From assembly GCF_001949145.1 (NCBI RefSeq), contig NW_019091381.1, positions 958,467 through 992,738 of the forward strand: a stretch of 34,272 nucleotides of DNA, in the 5' to 3' direction. The notes beneath the pieces are model-generated. The model did no database searches. It saw only the letters and a program-made list of their open reading frames with translations, and had not been told where the DNA came from. Both the position numbers and the translations under genes were made by a program. Positions within the stretch are counted from its first letter, which is position 1, and every line of letters starts with the position of its first letter. Source of the DNA: Acanthaster planci (Eukaryota > Echinodermata > Asteroidea > Valvatida > Acanthasteridae). Shown piece after piece: positions 33,101 to 34,272 of the stretch.

Positions 33101-34272
33101 GAAAATTCCAGCAGGTTTACCATGAAACAAAGTGTAATTCCTTATGTTTGTCACAACTGCTACATACTGTGAAACCACAGCAGTGTTATGAATAGATTTC
33201 TTTTGCCTTTGAGAAAGATTCTGCTGGGGTTGAAATGTTACGCCTTCCTACTTCTGTAATAAATGACAGTGTTATAAGGGTAAAATCCATTATCTAAACT
33301 TAAAATCTTCCTGATGCAAAGTACACCTTTGAAAATTGTTTAAACAGCTGTCAAGATGGTTGTATATAAAATGGCTCATAAAAAATATATGCGACGTCTG
33401 TACATGTACATGAAAGTACCAAACATATGACTCCAACAGCAATAGTCTTACATGGTCATGTAGCTTGAGATGGCAATAATGCCTGTTTGAGACGTGGCCT
33501 TTAATCAAAAGATCAAAGAGGTTCATGGGAATGTGCAAAGTAGTTGGATGCATTTGATAAGCTTCCATAAATTGACCTGAGTTCTATGGTTTAACTTCCT
33601 CCCCACCATCTTGCTTGTTTGACAAAGCACACCCGGCTATCTCCAGATAGGGATGCCCATGTAAGCTAATCAAACGTACCCAGTGTGAATTGTCTGACAA
33701 ATCTAAGCCTTTCTAGCCCCAACTGTTTCCCCTACTGGCTCATGCATGGGATAACATAACCAAACTCCAACAGGTCAAATAAATACAGCCAGTAGACAAG
33801 CCCAGTACTACTCTTTCATGAAAAAAACTTCATCAAGCATGTTCCATCAATCACACAATCTGTCTGTGAAGTTCATTTCACTGCATTCTCTGCACACAAT
33901 GGACCACGCATCACTGAATTTTCAGCAGCAGCTGGTGAAAACGAGGCATTTCTTTGCCGTTACTGCCTGTGCTTATGCCATATTTTTTCATTTTGAAAAA
34001 GAAACTCCAATCTACTGCTTCTGCACAACAACGTCACAAGTCAAGTTCATTCTCCTGTTACACACAAAGCCAGAATGTGGTAAACAGAGAATGCATACAT
34101 GTAGATGGCCAAAACAGAAAGTCTGATAAAAGTGAACAGTTGAGACTTTTATTGAATTGAGACCAGCAGCTCACAGCAAACTCTTCAGCTTTAGCACATT
34201 TTTAACCTGTGCTTTGCATTTAATCTTCGACCACAACACAAGGATAGTACACGGGATAGCCACTAGGCTACG
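30106..34272. other. Right flank; no gene seen
   Basis: AT-rich sequence with short open frames that show no domain or exon structure. A small perfect hairpin lies at 31127-31150 and an ACATGT-rich stretch at 31955-31978. The N-terminal PH half of the RasGAP (a W.RKYC.L-type exon) was looked for on the minus strand and not found. Confidence 0.5.
31955..31978. repeat. GTACATGT short palindromic repeat
   Basis: Tandem, self-complementary TGTACA/ACATGT words over about 24 bases. Similar words occur elsewhere in the window (about 28045, 33400). Confidence 0.7.

Noticed and set aside
1-34272. CRISPR array, bacterial operon or phage features
   Set aside because: All supported coding sequence is intron-split animal gene; no regularly spaced repeats of CRISPR type were seen.

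Overview
The window is animal nuclear DNA. It carries most of one long, intron-rich gene on the minus strand and no other gene I can support. The gene encodes a Ras GTPase-activating protein of the SynGAP / DAB2IP / RASAL2 (fly raskol) family. Seventeen coding exons can be placed between about 26.3 kb (5' end) and 2.17 kb (3' end). Each proposed internal junction has GT donor and AG acceptor bases and a compatible phase. The joined coding sequence is 4,064 nt (1,354 codons plus 2 nt). The single invertebrate-type family member, the AT-rich introns, scattered ACATGT / TACCGGTA-type words and hAT-type elements suggest a marine invertebrate, possibly a deuterostome. I cannot name the species, and the lineage is inference.

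Layout from gene 5' to 3' (right to left). 34.27-26.4 kb: no recognisable gene; upstream DNA, or a first intron of a longer isoform, holding a large foldback inverted repeat at 29.63-30.10 kb. 26.3 and 25.2 kb: two N-terminal exons. 25.2-14.77 kb: a 10.4-kb intron with a complete-looking 1,041-bp non-autonomous hAT element. 14.77-13.3 kb: the conserved KRTKS exon and the PH exon. 10.7-8.3 kb: five exons of the C2 domain. 6.87-5.3 kb: five exons of the RasGAP catalytic domain, with arginine finger and FLRFLCPAI signature, and its C-terminal end. 5.0 kb: the GYTDLGKEL exon. 4.57-2.55 kb: one very large exon (2,019 nt) for a Ser/Thr/Pro-rich disordered region that keeps short family motifs. 2.37-2.17 kb: the start of the C-terminal coiled coil. 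The last exon or exons, stop codon and 3' UTR were not found and probably lie left of the window.

By family knowledge the protein would bind membranes through PH-C2, stimulate GTP hydrolysis by Ras/Rap-type GTPases, and use its disordered tail and coiled coil for scaffolding and oligomerisation. Nothing here looks like a new biological system. The items most worth a second look are the GAGACC-array hAT element, the foldback element, the single giant tail exon, and possible alternative first exons.
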